This document shows, one piece after another, positions 35,108 through 45,051 of a DNA stretch of 64,000 nucleotides. The position numbers and the translations under genes were made by a program. The first letter of the stretch is position 1, and every line of letters begins with the position of its first letter. The notes beneath the pieces were generated by a model. It was not told the origin of the DNA, made no database searches, and saw only the letters and a program-made list of their open reading frames with translations. Source of the stretch: Burkholderia cepacia (GTDB taxonomy: Bacteria > Pseudomonadota > Gammaproteobacteria > Burkholderiales > Burkholderiaceae); the NCBI RefSeq assembly GCF_001039005.1, contig NZ_LDWR01000015.1:1-64000 (forward strand), read 5' to 3'.

Positions 35108-36618
35108 TCAAACCGTTCCGCTCGATCGAATCGGCGGCCACCGCGACGCACAACTGGCGGCGCCGCCAGATCCTGCGCGCGGGCGCGTCGACGCTGGTGC
35201 TCGGTCTCGTCGCGCCGCGGCTCGCGCACGCGTCGTCGGTGCTCGGCGTGCGCGTGTGGCCCGCGCGCGATTACACGCGCGTCACGATCGAATCCGACCA
35301 GCCGCTGCAGAATAGCCAACAGCTGCTGCAGGGTCCCGACCGTCTCGTCGTCGACCTGAGCGGTCTCGATCTCGACCAGGCGTTGCGCGACCTCGTGTCG
35401 AAGATCGCGCCGAACGATCCGCAGATCCAGTCGGTGCGCGTCGGCCAGTATCAGCCGCACGTCGTGCGCATGGTGTTCGACCTGAAAGGCTCGGTGAAGC
35501 CGCAGGTGTTCACGTTGCCGCCGGTCGGCACCTACAAGTACCGGCTCGTGTTCGACCTGTATCCGGCCGTCGCGCCCGATCCGCTGACCGACCTGATCGC
35601 GCAGACGGAACGCAAGGAGCAGGCGCTCAACGACACGGCGCGCGCGCAGCAGATGCAGCCGCCGACCGCGCTGAACGGGCCGGCCACGCCGCCGCCGAGC
35701 GCCGCCGGCGACAACAGCGACGCGTTCTTCCAGCGCTTCGCGCAGAACACGCCGGCCACGCCGCACACGCCGCCCGCCGCCGGCGCGCCTGCAACGCCCG
35801 CGAAGCCGGCCGTCAAGCCGCCGCCCGTCATCGCGCGCCGCGACGACAGCGACGACGACGGCGACACCTACAAGTTCACCGCGCCGAAATCCGGCAAGGG
35901 CGGCACCGTCCGCCTGCTGACGGTCGCGATCGATCCGGGCCACGGCGGCGAGGATCCGGGCGCGATCGGCGGCGGCGGCACGTACGAGAAGCACATCGCG
36001 CTCGACATCGCGAAGAAGCTGCGCGCGAAGATCGACGGTGCGCCGAACATGCGCGCGATGATGACGCGCGACGCCGACTTCTTCGTGCCGCTGAACGTGC
36101 GCGTGCAGAAGGCGCGCCGCGTGGGCGCCGACCTGTTCGTGTCGATCCACGCGGATGCGTTCACGACGCCGTCCGCGCGCGGCTCGTCGGTGTTCGCGCT
36201 GTCCGACCACGGCGCGACGAGCGCCGCGGCACGCTGGATGGCCAACAAGGAGAATTCGTCCGACCTGATCGGCGGCATCAACATCAAGACGGCGGACGCG
36301 GCCGTGAACCGCGCGCTGTTCGACATGTCGACGACCGTGCAGATCCGCGACTCGCTGCGCTACGGCAACTACGTGCTGAAGGAAGTCGGCGGCATCAACA
36401 AGCTGCACAAGGGCTCGGTCGAACAGGCCGGGTTCGCGGTGCTGAAGGCGCCCGACATCCCGTCGATCCTCGTCGAGACCGCGTTCATCAGCAACCCGGA
36501 AGAAGAGAGCCGGCTCAACGACGACAGCTATCGCGACCAGATGGCCGACGCGATCTTCCGCGGCATCAAGCGCTATTTCGCCGCGAATCCGCCGCTCGCG
36601 AAGAACCGGATGGCCTGA
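35089..36618 (+). CDS. amiC: N-acetylmuramoyl-L-alanine amidase (AmiC type)
   Basis: A 509-residue periplasmic enzyme that splits cell-wall cross-bridges at division. A twin-arginine signal (WRRRQILRAGASTLVLGL, then APRLAHAS) lies at about residues 23-49. An AMIN domain (about 50-160) likely targets the division site, then a Pro/Ala-rich linker (about 185-255), and the zinc amidase from about 275: DPGHGGEDPGAIG, SIHADAF and the late catalytic Glu in ILVETAFISNPEEE. It overlaps tsaE by 19 bp. Confidence 0.95.
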   Translation: MSRKMLIKPFRSIESAATATHNWRRRQILRAGASTLVLGLVAPRLAHASSVLGVRVWPARDYTRVTIESDQPLQNSQQLLQGPDRLVVDLSGLDLDQALRDLVSKIAPNDPQIQSVRVGQYQPHVVRMVFDLKGSVKPQVFTLPPVGTYKYRLVFDLYPAVAPDPLTDLIAQTERKEQALNDTARAQQMQPPTALNGPATPPPSAAGDNSDAFFQRFAQNTPATPHTPPAAGAPATPAKPAVKPPPVIARRDDSDDDGDTYKFTAPKSGKGGTVRLLTVAIDPGHGGEDPGAIGGGGTYEKHIALDIAKKLRAKIDGAPNMRAMMTRDADFFVPLNVRVQKARRVGADLFVSIHADAFTTPSARGSSVFALSDHGATSAAARWMANKENSSDLIGGINIKTADAAVNRALFDMSTTVQIRDSLRYGNYVLKEVGGINKLHKGSVEQAGFAVLKAPDIPSILVETAFISNPEEESRLNDDSYRDQMADAIFRGIKRYFAANPPLAKNRMA

Positions 36619-36644
36619 CGCCTCCCTGGCCGTCCCCTCCCTGC

Positions 36645-36669
36645 CGCCGGCACGCAGCGCGTGCCGGCG
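36645..36669. terminator. Perfect 11-bp hairpin between convergent amiC and DMT genes
   Basis: CGCCGGCACGC (36645-36655) and GCGTGCCGGCG (36659-36669) are exact complements around AGC. There is no T-run, so it is a possible bidirectional pause or termination structure rather than a standard rho-independent terminator. Confidence 0.5.
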
Positions 36670-36671
36670 CG

Positions 36672-37553
36672 TCACGATGCCGCGAAGCGGCGCATCAGTT
36701 TCCCGCCGAACACGTTCACCGCGAGCCCGCCCATCACGAGCGCCGTGCCGATCAACTGCGTGCGCGTCAGATGCTCGTCGAGCAGCAGCGCCGACGACGC
36801 GAGCCCGACGATCGGCACCAGCAGCGAGAACTGCGCGACCTGCGCGGCCGGGTAGCGCGACAGCAGGCGGCTCCACAGCCCGTAGCCGAGCAGCGTCGCG
36901 ACGAACGCGAGATAGACGACCGCGAAAATCGATGCGCCGTTCAGGCCGGCGAGCGCGGTCGCGATCCGCTGCGGTCCTTCGAACCACAGCGACAGCAGGA
37001 AGAACGGCACGGGCGGCACGAGGCTCGCCCACACGACGAGCGACACGAGGTTCGCACGGCCGACCTTCTTCGTGACGATGTTGCCGAACGCCCACATCGC
37101 GGCCGAGCAGATCGTCAGCAGGAAGCCCGCGAGCGTCATCGCATGGCCGCCCTGCGCCGCGATCACGACGAGGCCGCCCGCGGCAATCGCGAGCCCGATC
37201 AGGTTCTGCACGTGCAGCCGCTCGCCGAGGAACAGCATCGCGAACACGAGCGTGAAGAACGCCTGCGACTGCAGCACGAGCGACGCGAGGCCGGCGGGCA
37301 TGCCGACGTACATGCCGGTGAACAGGAACACGAACTGGCCGAGCTGGATCGTCGCGCCGTACAACACCAGCAGGCGCCACGAAATCTGCGGCCGGCGCAC
37401 GAAGAACACCGCGGGCACGGCCGCGAGCGTGAAGCGCAGCGCGCCGAGCAGCATCGGCGGCATGCCGTGCAGGCCGACCTTGATCACGACGAAGTTCACG
37501 CCCCACGCCAGGATCACGACCAGCGCGAGCAGCAAGTCCTTCGGTGCCATCAT
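36672..37553 (-). CDS. EamA/DMT-superfamily transporter
   Basis: A 293-residue inner-membrane protein with ten hydrophobic segments in two EamA repeats (first: LALVVILAWGVNFVVIKVGL and LLGALRFTLAAVPAVFFVRR; second: VVWASLVPPVPFFLLSLWFE, then LVPIVGLASSALLLDE). Members export amino acids or other metabolites, and the layout resembles E. coli EamA (cysteine/O-acetylserine exporter). The substrate is unproven. It begins at the ATG 37553 and lies convergent to amiC, divergent from the pirin gene. Confidence 0.88.
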   Translation of the reverse strand: MMAPKDLLLALVVILAWGVNFVVIKVGLHGMPPMLLGALRFTLAAVPAVFFVRRPQISWRLLVLYGATIQLGQFVFLFTGMYVGMPAGLASLVLQSQAFFTLVFAMLFLGERLHVQNLIGLAIAAGGLVVIAAQGGHAMTLAGFLLTICSAAMWAFGNIVTKKVGRANLVSLVVWASLVPPVPFFLLSLWFEGPQRIATALAGLNGASIFAVVYLAFVATLLGYGLWSRLLSRYPAAQVAQFSLLVPIVGLASSALLLDEHLTRTQLIGTALVMGGLAVNVFGGKLMRRFAAS

Positions 37554-37707
37554 CGGCGTCTCCTCGATTGTCGAATCATCGTTATGCAGCCGGTCAGTCT
37601 ACCGGGTTTCGCCCCCCGGCCCGATACCCGCGCGGCGCGAATGGAATCGCCGGCGGGCGGCTATTACAATGACCGGCATCACCGCCGCCGCCCCCACAGG
37701 AACCGCC

Positions 37708-38589
37708 ATGAACGATCCGATCAAAGCCCTGCTGAAGCCGCACGTGCGCGACATCGGCAACCTGCAGGTGCGCCGCACGCTGCCCGCGCTCGCCGCGCGC
37801 CTCGTCGGCCCGTTCATCTTCTTCGATCACATGGGGCCCGCCACGCTGCCCGCCGGCACCGGGCTCGACGTGCGCCCGCATCCGCATATCGGGCTCGCCA
37901 CCGTCACCTACCTGTTCGACGGTGCAATCCTGCACCGCGACAGTCTCGGCTCACGGCAGGAAATCGTGCCGGGCGACGTGAACTGGATGACGGCCGGCCG
38001 CGGGATCGTCCACTCCGAGCGCACGCCCGACGCGCAGCGCGCCAGCGGCCACACCGTGCACGGGATCCAGACCTGGGTTGCGCTGCCGCGCGCGCACGAA
38101 ACCACCGGGCCGTCGTTCGAGCACCATGCGGCCGACACGCTGCCGAAGCGCGACGAAGACGGCGTGGCGCTGACGGTGATCGCCGGCGACGCATTCGGGC
38201 TGCGCTCGCCGGTCACGACGTTCTCGCGCACGCTGTATGTCGCGGCCGAATTCGCGGCCGGCGGCCGCATCGAACTCGACGCGTCGCACGAGGAGCGCGC
38301 GGTCTACGTGGTCGACGGCGATCTCGCGATCGACGGCACGCCGGTTCCGGCCGAGCAGATGGCCGTGCTGGCGCCGGGCGCGACGGTCACGCTGACGAGC
38401 GCCGGCGGCGCGCGCGCGATGCTGCTCGGCGGCGACAGGATCGATGGCGAGCGCTTCATCGAATGGAATTTCGTCGCGAGCAGCCGCGACGCGATCGCGC
38501 GCGCGAAGGAAGCGTGGACGCGCCAGGAAATGGGCAAGGTGCCGGGCGAGACCGAGTGGATTCCGCTGCCCGAATCGAAGCCGCGTTGA
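37708..38589 (+). CDS. Pirin-family protein
   Basis: A 293-residue bicupin. The N-terminal cupin holds the metal site HPHIGLATVTYLFDG (His pair), then DSLGSRQEIVPGDVNWMTAG and GIVHSERTP, which supplies further ligands; the C-terminal cupin follows (about 190-270) with HEERAVYVVDGDLAIDG. Some bacterial pirins are quercetin dioxygenases, others modulate metabolic enzymes; the role here is unknown. The start at 37708 gives MNDPIKALLKP. It lies 52 bp before the CnoX-like gene and may share its promoter. Confidence 0.9.
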   Translation: MNDPIKALLKPHVRDIGNLQVRRTLPALAARLVGPFIFFDHMGPATLPAGTGLDVRPHPHIGLATVTYLFDGAILHRDSLGSRQEIVPGDVNWMTAGRGIVHSERTPDAQRASGHTVHGIQTWVALPRAHETTGPSFEHHAADTLPKRDEDGVALTVIAGDAFGLRSPVTTFSRTLYVAAEFAAGGRIELDASHEERAVYVVDGDLAIDGTPVPAEQMAVLAPGATVTLTSAGGARAMLLGGDRIDGERFIEWNFVASSRDAIARAKEAWTRQEMGKVPGETEWIPLPESKPR

Positions 38590-38641
38590 AAAATCGGCGC
38601 GCCGCCCCCATCCTGACGACATTCGAACGAAAGAGAACGAC

Positions 38642-39490
38642 ATGGACACCACGCTTGCCACATTCGAGAAAGACGTCATCGAGGCGTCGCTGGACATGCC
38701 CGTGCTGGTCGACTTCTGGGCGCCGTGGTGCGGCCCCTGCAAGACGCTCGGCCCGCTGCTGGAAAAGCTCGAAGGCGACTACGAAGGCCGCTGGAAGCTC
38801 GTGAAGGTCAACGTCGACGAGAACCAGGAACTCGCCGCGCACTTCCAGACGCGCAGCATCCCGCACGTGATCGCGTTCGCCGACGGGCGCCCGGTCGACC
38901 AGTTCGTCGGCGTGCTGCCCGAAGGGCAGTTGCGCGCGTTCCTCGACCGGCTGCTGCCGGCGCCCGAGGAAGCCGAACACCGCGCCGCGCAATACGCGAT
39001 GGCCGAGGAGCGCTACGACGACGCGCTCACGCACCTCGAAGCGGCGCTCGCGCTGAACCCCGGCTTCGACGACGCGCGTCTCGACCTGATCGAACTGCTG
39101 CTCGCGAGCAACCAGGTCGACGCCGCACGCGCCGAGACCGAACGCCTGTCGCCGGAGATCGTGCAGGGTGGCGATCCGCGCTACCAGGCGATCAAGACCC
39201 GTTTCGACGCGCTCGAAGCGACGGCCGACCTGCCGCCGACCGACGCGCTCGAGGCACGCATCGCGGCAAACCCGGGCGACCTCGACGCGCGCTTCGACCT
39301 CGCGCAGAGCCTGATCGCGCGGCGCGCGTATGAAGGCGCGCTGGAACAGTTGCTGGAAATCGTGACACGCGATCGCGCGTACGGCGACGATCTCGGCCGC
39401 CGCACGATGATCTCGGTGTTCGAACTGGCCGGCGATCGCCCCGACCTCGTCGCCGGGTGGCGGCGCAGGCTGAGCATGGCGCTCAACTGA
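38642..39490 (+). CDS. cnoX: Thioredoxin-TPR protein, CnoX/YbbN type
   Basis: A 282-residue cytoplasmic protein: thioredoxin domain (residues 1-110) with the redox motif WAPWCGPCKTLGP at about 26-38, then a tetratricopeptide-like region (about 115-282; AAQYAMAEERYDDALTHLEA, AARIAANPGDLDARFDLAQ-like). E. coli CnoX has SxHC and is a redox-poor chaperone; the intact CGPC here suggests real thioredoxin activity, as known for some other CnoX proteins. It hands substrates to GroEL and DnaK in known cases. The last codons TCAACTGAC are duplicated just after the stop. Confidence 0.88.
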   Translation: MDTTLATFEKDVIEASLDMPVLVDFWAPWCGPCKTLGPLLEKLEGDYEGRWKLVKVNVDENQELAAHFQTRSIPHVIAFADGRPVDQFVGVLPEGQLRAFLDRLLPAPEEAEHRAAQYAMAEERYDDALTHLEAALALNPGFDDARLDLIELLLASNQVDAARAETERLSPEIVQGGDPRYQAIKTRFDALEATADLPPTDALEARIAANPGDLDARFDLAQSLIARRAYEGALEQLLEIVTRDRAYGDDLGRRTMISVFELAGDRPDLVAGWRRRLSMALN

Positions 39491-39509
39491 CGTTCAACTG
39501 ACACGCGAC

Positions 39510-39533
39510 CGGCCGGGCCTTACGGTCCGGCCG
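39510..39533. terminator. GC-rich hairpin between convergent cnoX and tcdA
   Basis: CGGCCGGGCC (39510-39519) pairs with GGTCCGGCCG (39524-39533), 9 of 10 matches, around TTAC. No T-run follows, so termination is only inferred from its place. Confidence 0.4.
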
Positions 39534-39591
39534 CATCGCTTGCGGCGCGTTGCCCGCGCCGCACCCTTCTTCGATACCCGCGATTCGCGGA

Positions 39592-40449
39592 TCAGCCGGC
39601 GGCCTGCGCCGCGATCGCGCGCAACGCATGCGCAGCGGCCGCGAAGCCGAAGCTCGCGGTCACGCACACGCTCGACCCGAATCCCGCGCAGTTGAGCCCC
39701 GCGACGTGCGCGGCCGTGGACGGCTCGGCGCCGTCCTCGATGTCGCATGCGGCCGCTTCCGGATAGATCAGCGGCTCGTCCGAATACACGGCGCTGACCT
39801 TGAAACGCGCCTTCGGCCCGCGCGGAAAGCCGTGCTGCTTGCGCAATTGCGCGCGCACCTTCGACAGCAGCGGATCCTGGATCGTCAGCGCGAGATCGTC
39901 GATCCGGATGCGCGTCGGGTCGAGTTGCCCGCCCGCGCCGCCGACCGTGACGAGCGGTTGCCGTTTCTCGACGCACCATGCGATCAGCGCGACCTTCGTG
40001 CGCACGCTGTCGATCGCGTCGATCACGTAGTCGAAGCCGCCGCCGAGCAGCGCGTCGAAGTTGTCGGGTTCCGCGAAATCCTCGATCCGGTTCACGCGGC
40101 ACGCGGGATCGATCAGCGCGATCCGCTCGGCCATCGCGTCGACCTTCGGCTTGCCGTAATTGCCGTCGAGCGCGTGGATCTGCCGGTTCGTATTGCTTTC
40201 GGCGACGTTGTCGAGATCGATCAGGGTCAGCGTGCCGATCGCACTGCGTGCGAGCGCCTCGGCCACCCACGACCCGACGCCGCCGATCCCGATCACCGCG
40301 ACATGCGCACGTTCGAAAGCGGCGGCCGCCGGCGCGCCGTACAGCCGCGCGACGCCGCCAAAGCGCCGCGCGCGATCCACGTCAAGCTGGATTGTCGAGG
40401 TCGGGGTAACATCAGAAGAACTGGGCGGGGCAGTATCGGCGGCAGACAT
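39592..40449 (-). CDS. tcdA: tRNA threonylcarbamoyladenosine dehydratase (ThiF family)
   Basis: A 285-residue E1-like enzyme that cyclises t6A to ct6A on tRNA. The adenylate-forming Rossmann motif [20 protein letters not shown] is at about residues 49-68, with [19 protein letters not shown] and [10 protein letters not shown] downstream. The ending [14 protein letters not shown] is a helical tail. The ATG at 40449 was chosen; an upstream ATG would add an unlikely extension. It is divergent from pdxH with about 130 bp between. Another tRNA t6A gene, tsaE, lies 5 kb away. Confidence 0.92.
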   Translation of the reverse strand: MSAADTAPPSSSDVTPTSTIQLDVDRARRFGGVARLYGAPAAAAFERAHVAVIGIGGVGSWVAEALARSAIGTLTLIDLDNVAESNTNRQIHALDGNYGKPKVDAMAERIALIDPACRVNRIEDFAEPDNFDALLGGGFDYVIDAIDSVRTKVALIAWCVEKRQPLVTVGGAGGQLDPTRIRIDDLALTIQDPLLSKVRAQLRKQHGFPRGPKARFKVSAVYSDEPLIYPEAAACDIEDGAEPSTAAHVAGLNCAGFGSSVCVTASFGFAAAAHALRAIAAQAAG

Positions 40450-40577
40450 GGCAGCAAGGAAAACGTAAGTCGTGCAGCCCTCTATTTTGCCTGAACTCCC
40501 CGCTCTCACGCGCCACTGTGCACGCACGTTTCTCGCGCGTTCGCTATACTGGCCCCAGATTGAAGCGTTTGCATAAC

Positions 40578-41222
40578 ATGACGACTCTCGCCGATCTCCG
40601 CATCAACTATTCACGTGCTTCGCTCGACGAAGCCGATGCCGCCCCCGACCCCTTCGCCCAGTTCGACCGCTGGTTCAAGGAGGCGCTCGCCGCCAAACTG
40701 CCCGAGCCGAACACGATGACGCTCGCGACCGTCGGCGACGACGGCCGGCCGTCGGCCCGGATCGTGCTCATCAAGGGCGTCGACGAACGCGGGTTCGTCT
40801 TTTTCACCAATTACGAAAGCCGCAAGGGGCGCGATCTCGCCGCGCATCCGCAAGCGGCGCTGCTGTTCTACTGGATCGAGCTCGAGCGCCAGGTGCGCAT
40901 CGAAGGCCGGATCGAGAAAACCAGCGCCGAAGAAAGCGACCGCTATTTCGCGTCGCGCCCGCTCGGCTCGCGCATCGGCGCATGGGCGTCGGAGCAGAGC
41001 GCCGTGATCGACAGCCGCGCGACGCTCGAAGCGCGCGAAAGGGCCATCAGCGAACGCTATGGCGACGCCCCGCCGCGCCCGCCCCACTGGGGCGGCTACC
41101 GCCTCGTGCCCGACGCGATCGAGTTCTGGCAGGGGCGCCCGTCGCGGCTGCACGACCGTCTGCTCTATACGCGCGACGCCGACACGTCGCCGGGCTGGAC
41201 GATCTCGCGCCTGTCGCCGTAA
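40578..41222 (+). CDS. pdxH: Pyridoxamine 5'-phosphate oxidase
   Basis: A 214-residue FMN enzyme that makes pyridoxal 5'-phosphate from the pyridoxamine or pyridoxine phosphate. [37 protein letters not shown] (FMN site), [16 protein letters not shown] and the ending [18 protein letters not shown] with WTISRLSP are diagnostic. The ATG at 40578 gives the family length. It is followed 121 bp later by cfa on the same strand. Confidence 0.97.
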   Translation: MTTLADLRINYSRASLDEADAAPDPFAQFDRWFKEALAAKLPEPNTMTLATVGDDGRPSARIVLIKGVDERGFVFFTNYESRKGRDLAAHPQAALLFYWIELERQVRIEGRIEKTSAEESDRYFASRPLGSRIGAWASEQSAVIDSRATLEARERAISERYGDAPPRPPHWGGYRLVPDAIEFWQGRPSRLHDRLLYTRDADTSPGWTISRLSP

Positions 41223-41343
41223 GCGCGGCGCCGGCGCACGCCGGTCGTGTCTCGTGTTGCATCCGGGCGCACGCTTCGCAAGCGGCGGGCGCCGGTCAAG
41301 ATACTTGGCTGTATTCGATTCAACGAACAAACGGAGAATCCAA

Positions 41344-42564
41344 ATGTTCTGGGAAAAGAAGCTGGCACAGTGGGCGGACGAAGTACGGGCGAAAGCGAAC
41401 ATACCGGCGCGCCTGGTGCTGTGGAACGGCGAACAACTCGATTTCGGCACCTTCAGCGCACCGCAGGTCACGCTGAAGGTGAACAGCGCGTCGGCGTTGC
41501 CGCTCTTGCTCGAACCGAGCCTCGACAATCTCGGCGAGGCGTACGTGAAGGGCAAGATCGACATCGAGGGCAAGGTGTCGGACATCATCAACATCAGCTA
41601 CTCGCTCGCGCGCAGCACGGTGACGAGCGCGAGCAAGCTCGCGCGCGTGAAGCGCTACTTCACTCACACGAAAAACACCGACAGGAAGGCGATCCAGTAC
41701 CACTACGACGTCTCGAACGAGTTCTACCGGCTGTGGCTCGACGAGAACATGGTGTACTCGTGCGCGTACTTCGAAAACGGCGACGAGGATCTCGCGACCG
41801 CGCAGGTCAAGAAGATCGATCACATCCTGACGAAGATCCAGCTCGAGCCCGGCCAGCGCCTGCTCGACATCGGCTGCGGCTGGGGTGCGCTCGTGCTGCG
41901 CGCCGCGCAGAAATTCGGCGCGACGTGTCTCGGCGTGACGCTGTCGCAGAACCAGTTCGATCTCGCGACCGCGCGCGTGAAGGCCGCGGGGCTGGAGAAC
42001 CAGATCGAGATCCGCCTGCAGGATTACCGCGAGATAGACGGCCAGTTCGACCGCATCACGAGCGTCGGTATGTTCGAGCACGTCGGCCGCAAGAACCTGC
42101 CGCTCTATTTCTCGCGGGTCCATGACCTGCTCGCCGACGACGGCATTGCGATGAACCACGGGATCACGTCGACCGACGCGGAAAGCGGCGAGACGGCGCT
42201 CGGCGGCGGCGAGTTCATCGACCGCTACGTGTTCCCGGACGGCGAGCTGCCGCACATCAGCCTCGCGATCGAAGCGGCGCAGCGCGGCGGCCTGGAAGCG
42301 GTTGACGTCGAAAGCCTGCGGCGGCACTATGCGCGCACGCTCGAGATCTGGACGGAGAATTTCGAGGCGAAGGCCGAAGAAGCGCGACAACTCGTCGACG
42401 ACGAAAAATTCCGCATCTGGCGCGTGTATCTCGCCGGCTGCGCGTATGCGTTCGAGCACGACGACGTGTCGATCTTCCAGATCGTGTGCCGCAAGGCCGG
42501 ACGCAGCGCGAAAACGCTGCCGTGGTCGCGGCGCTATATGTACGAACACGCGCTGCCGCGCTAG
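41344..42564 (+). CDS. cfa: Cyclopropane-fatty-acyl-phospholipid synthase
   Basis: A 406-residue enzyme that adds a methylene bridge from S-adenosylmethionine to unsaturated phospholipid acyl chains, usually in stationary phase. The N-terminal lipid-binding part (about 1-110) is followed by the methyltransferase core: HYDVSNEFYRLWLDENMVYS, LLDIGCGWGALVLRAA (SAM site), GMFEHVGRKNLP and the C-terminal FQIVCRKAG. GGAGAATCCAA precedes the ATG. The E. coli enzyme is 382 residues. Confidence 0.95.
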   Translation: MFWEKKLAQWADEVRAKANIPARLVLWNGEQLDFGTFSAPQVTLKVNSASALPLLLEPSLDNLGEAYVKGKIDIEGKVSDIINISYSLARSTVTSASKLARVKRYFTHTKNTDRKAIQYHYDVSNEFYRLWLDENMVYSCAYFENGDEDLATAQVKKIDHILTKIQLEPGQRLLDIGCGWGALVLRAAQKFGATCLGVTLSQNQFDLATARVKAAGLENQIEIRLQDYREIDGQFDRITSVGMFEHVGRKNLPLYFSRVHDLLADDGIAMNHGITSTDAESGETALGGGEFIDRYVFPDGELPHISLAIEAAQRGGLEAVDVESLRRHYARTLEIWTENFEAKAEEARQLVDDEKFRIWRVYLAGCAYAFEHDDVSIFQIVCRKAGRSAKTLPWSRRYMYEHALPR

Positions 42565-42587
42565 GCGGCGCTCCACGCTGGGCATGC

Positions 42588-43886
42588 ATGGGTGACGGCA
42601 GGACGCGGCGCAAGGCGCCGCCGGAACGACAGCAACGCGACGACACGGACGGGTCGCACGCCGACGGACAATTCGACCTGTTCGGCGTGCCGCCCGACGC
42701 CGCTCGCGCGTCGCCGGCCGCGCACGCCGACCTCCGTGCGGACGCCGATGAACCCATGACGCCGGGCGCACCTGACGATGCGCGGCCGGCGCCACCCGCC
42801 CGCGCAGCCTCCCGCTCTGCCGACGAAGCACCGTCCGCATCCTCCGGGCTGCTGTGGGACGAACCGTCCCCACCTGCCGCGCCGCCGAAGAAAGGCAGGC
42901 GCCAGCGTGGCGTGCCGCCCGCGCCGATCGCCGCGGACGTCGCCGACGCAGCGGCCGGCCTGCCGCCGAACGTCCGGCTCGGCACGTCGTCGTGGTACTT
43001 CCCCGGCTGGAACGGCATCGTCTACGACGGCGATTTCGCGCAGACGAAGCTGTCGCGCGAAGGGCTCGAAGCGTACGGCGCGCATCCGCTGCTGAAAAGC
43101 GTGAGCCTCGACCGGTCGTTCTACGGCCCGCTGTCCGTCGCCGACTACCTGCGTTACGCACAGCAGGTGCCCGACGACTTCCGCTTCGTCGTGAAGGCAC
43201 CAGCCTCGGTGACCGACGCAGTCGTGCGCGGCCGGCGCGGCGAGCCGTCGGGGCCGAACCCGACCTTCCTCGACGCGCAACTCGCCACCCGCGAATTCGT
43301 CCAGCCATGCATCGAAGGGCTCGGCCGGAAAGCCGGCGTGCTCGTGTTCCAGTTTTCGCCGCTGCCCGAACCACTGCTCGCCGAACCGGCCGCGCTGATC
43401 GACCGGCTGGCCGCGTTCTTCGCGGCGCTGCCGCCGCTGCCGCCGGAAGCCGACGGCCCGCGCTACGCGATCGAGATCCGCGATGCGAGCCTGCTCACAC
43501 CGCGTTTCATCCGTGCGCTCGCGTCACTCGGCGTGCGCTACTGCGTCGGCCTGCACGCGCGGATGCCCGACCCGCTGCGCCAGGCCGCCGCGCTCGCGCT
43601 GCTCGACGGCGATGCACCGGGTCCGCTGATCGTGCGCTGGAGCCTGCACGGCGGCTTCAAGTACGAACAGGCGAAAGCGAAGTACGAACCGTTCGACAAG
43701 CTCGTCGACGAGGATCCGGCCACGCGCTCGGCGCTCGCCGAACTGGCCGCGCGTTATGCGCTGGCCGGGCAGCCGGTGATCATCACGATCAACAACAAGG
43801 CGGAAGGCTCCGCGCCGCTGTCGTGCATCGCGCTCGCGCGCGAGATCGCCGCCGCGTGCGCGCAGTGGCGCAACGAGGCGGCGTAA
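42588..43886 (+). CDS. DUF72 domain protein with long N-terminal extension
   Basis: A 432-residue protein. Residues about 125-432 are a DUF72 TIM-barrel-like domain (VRLGTSSWYFPGWNGIVY, YGPLSVADYLRYAQQVPDDF, FRFVVKAP, YAIEIRD, GQPVIITINNKAEGSAPLS). The first 120 residues are a disordered Pro/Ala/Asp-rich extension with a basic start (MGDGRTRRKAPPERQQRDD) and a GQFDLFGVPPD motif, which resembles a PCNA/beta-clamp-binding peptide (QxxLF-like) and is worth a look. DUF72 has no settled function. The start at 42588 lies 24 bp after cfa. Confidence 0.75.
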   Translation: MGDGRTRRKAPPERQQRDDTDGSHADGQFDLFGVPPDAARASPAAHADLRADADEPMTPGAPDDARPAPPARAASRSADEAPSASSGLLWDEPSPPAAPPKKGRRQRGVPPAPIAADVADAAAGLPPNVRLGTSSWYFPGWNGIVYDGDFAQTKLSREGLEAYGAHPLLKSVSLDRSFYGPLSVADYLRYAQQVPDDFRFVVKAPASVTDAVVRGRRGEPSGPNPTFLDAQLATREFVQPCIEGLGRKAGVLVFQFSPLPEPLLAEPAALIDRLAAFFAALPPLPPEADGPRYAIEIRDASLLTPRFIRALASLGVRYCVGLHARMPDPLRQAAALALLDGDAPGPLIVRWSLHGGFKYEQAKAKYEPFDKLVDEDPATRSALAELAARYALAGQPVIITINNKAEGSAPLSCIALAREIAAACAQWRNEAA

Positions 43887-43910
43887 CGCCGGTTCCTGCC
43901 GTTCAAATAC

Positions 43911-44471
43911 TCACGCGCCGCGCAGCGACTTCAGCCGGTGCGAGAACTTCTGCCGGAATTTCGCGAGCTTCGGCCCGATCACGACCGAGCAGTAGCCCTG
44001 CCCCGGATTGCGCGCGTAATAGTTCTGGTGATAGTCCTCGGCCGGCCAGTAGTTGCCGTCGAGCGGCACGACCTGCGTGACGATCGGCTGCCCGAACACC
44101 TGCTCGCGTTCCAGCTCGCGGATCACGTCGAGCGCGGTGTCGCGCTGCGCGTCCGAATGCGTGAACACGACCGACCGGTATTGCGTGCCGACGTCGTTGC
44201 CCTGCCGGTTCAGCTGGGTCGGATCGTGCGTCGCGAAGAAGATCTCGAGGATCTCGCGATAACCGATGCGCGCCGGATCGAACGTCACGTTGACGACTTC
44301 CGCGTGACCCGTGTCGCCTTCGCAAATGTCGCGGTAGCCGGGATTGCGCGTATGGCCGCCCGCGTAGCCCGACTGGACGGCCGTCACGCCGTCGACGTCG
44401 AGAAACACGGCCTCCGTGCACCAGAAACACCCGCCTCCCAACGTCGCGGTTTCAAGCATCTCGTTCACCAT
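43911..44471 (-). CDS. msrA: Peptide-methionine (S)-S-oxide reductase
   Basis: A 186-residue repair enzyme that reduces methionine-S-sulfoxide in proteins and free form. The catalytic motif GGGCFWCTEAVF (about residues 11-22) and GYAGGHTRNPGYRDICEGDT, HAEVVNVTFDP and QGNDVGTQYRSVVF are conserved. The start at 44471 (MVNEMLETATLGGG) fits the short bacterial form. It is convergent to the DUF72 gene with 24 bp between. Confidence 0.96.
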   Translation of the reverse strand: MVNEMLETATLGGGCFWCTEAVFLDVDGVTAVQSGYAGGHTRNPGYRDICEGDTGHAEVVNVTFDPARIGYREILEIFFATHDPTQLNRQGNDVGTQYRSVVFTHSDAQRDTALDVIRELEREQVFGQPIVTQVVPLDGNYWPAEDYHQNYYARNPGQGYCSVVIGPKLAKFRQKFSHRLKSLRGA

Positions 44472-45051
44472 GAAATCAAACCCTCGTTGATGACGGCGGC
44501 CGGCCTGCATGCGCCGGCGCCACCGGTCCGTCTCGCCGCTGCCCGTCCGTGAGGCGGGACGATGCGGCACCTCGGCAAGTATCTCACTCGCACGCGAACC
44601 TGGCAGATTGCCCAGGTGCCGCGCGCGACCCGTCGCCCGCTTTCTCGTCTACACTTAGCCACGCGAGCGCAGCGGCAAACCCGCTGCCTCGCGCAAAGCG
44701 CCCGATGCGTGCCCGACCCTGATGCAAACATCATCTGCCGGAACATCGATATGCATGTGTTAACAGACACCGCCCGCGTCACTCGCCCGGCCGTCGCCGC
44801 GTCGCGGGCCACCGCTTCGACGGTGCCGCCCCCTTGCCGTGCATCCGTCCCGCCCCGCGCGCGGCGATCCGGCACACCGCCTTTATCCGCTTTCACGATC
44901 TGATGCACGGCGCCGCGCGTGTCATCGACGCGTGCATGCGCCTGCCGATCGCTCCCGCCGGCGTGATTCGCGCCGCGCGGCAACCCCGACCCGCACGCCC
45001 GCATCGTACGGCCGTGCGTTCATGATCCGATACCACTGAGAGGGCATTACC
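44472..45051. other. 580-bp intergenic region upstream of the SBP56 gene
   Basis: It divides the divergent msrA and SBP56 genes. Open frames here (for example 44562-44903) have Arg/Thr/Ala-biased composition and no recognisable motif, so I do not call a gene. The sequence GTTAACAGACA around 44758 is a local AT patch. It should hold two promoters, but I see no strong consensus. Confidence 0.4.

Noticed and set aside
44562..44903. A 113-codon frame upstream of the SBP56 gene
   Set aside because: Its composition is biased to Arg, Thr and Ala, no motif is visible, and no ribosome binding site supports it.
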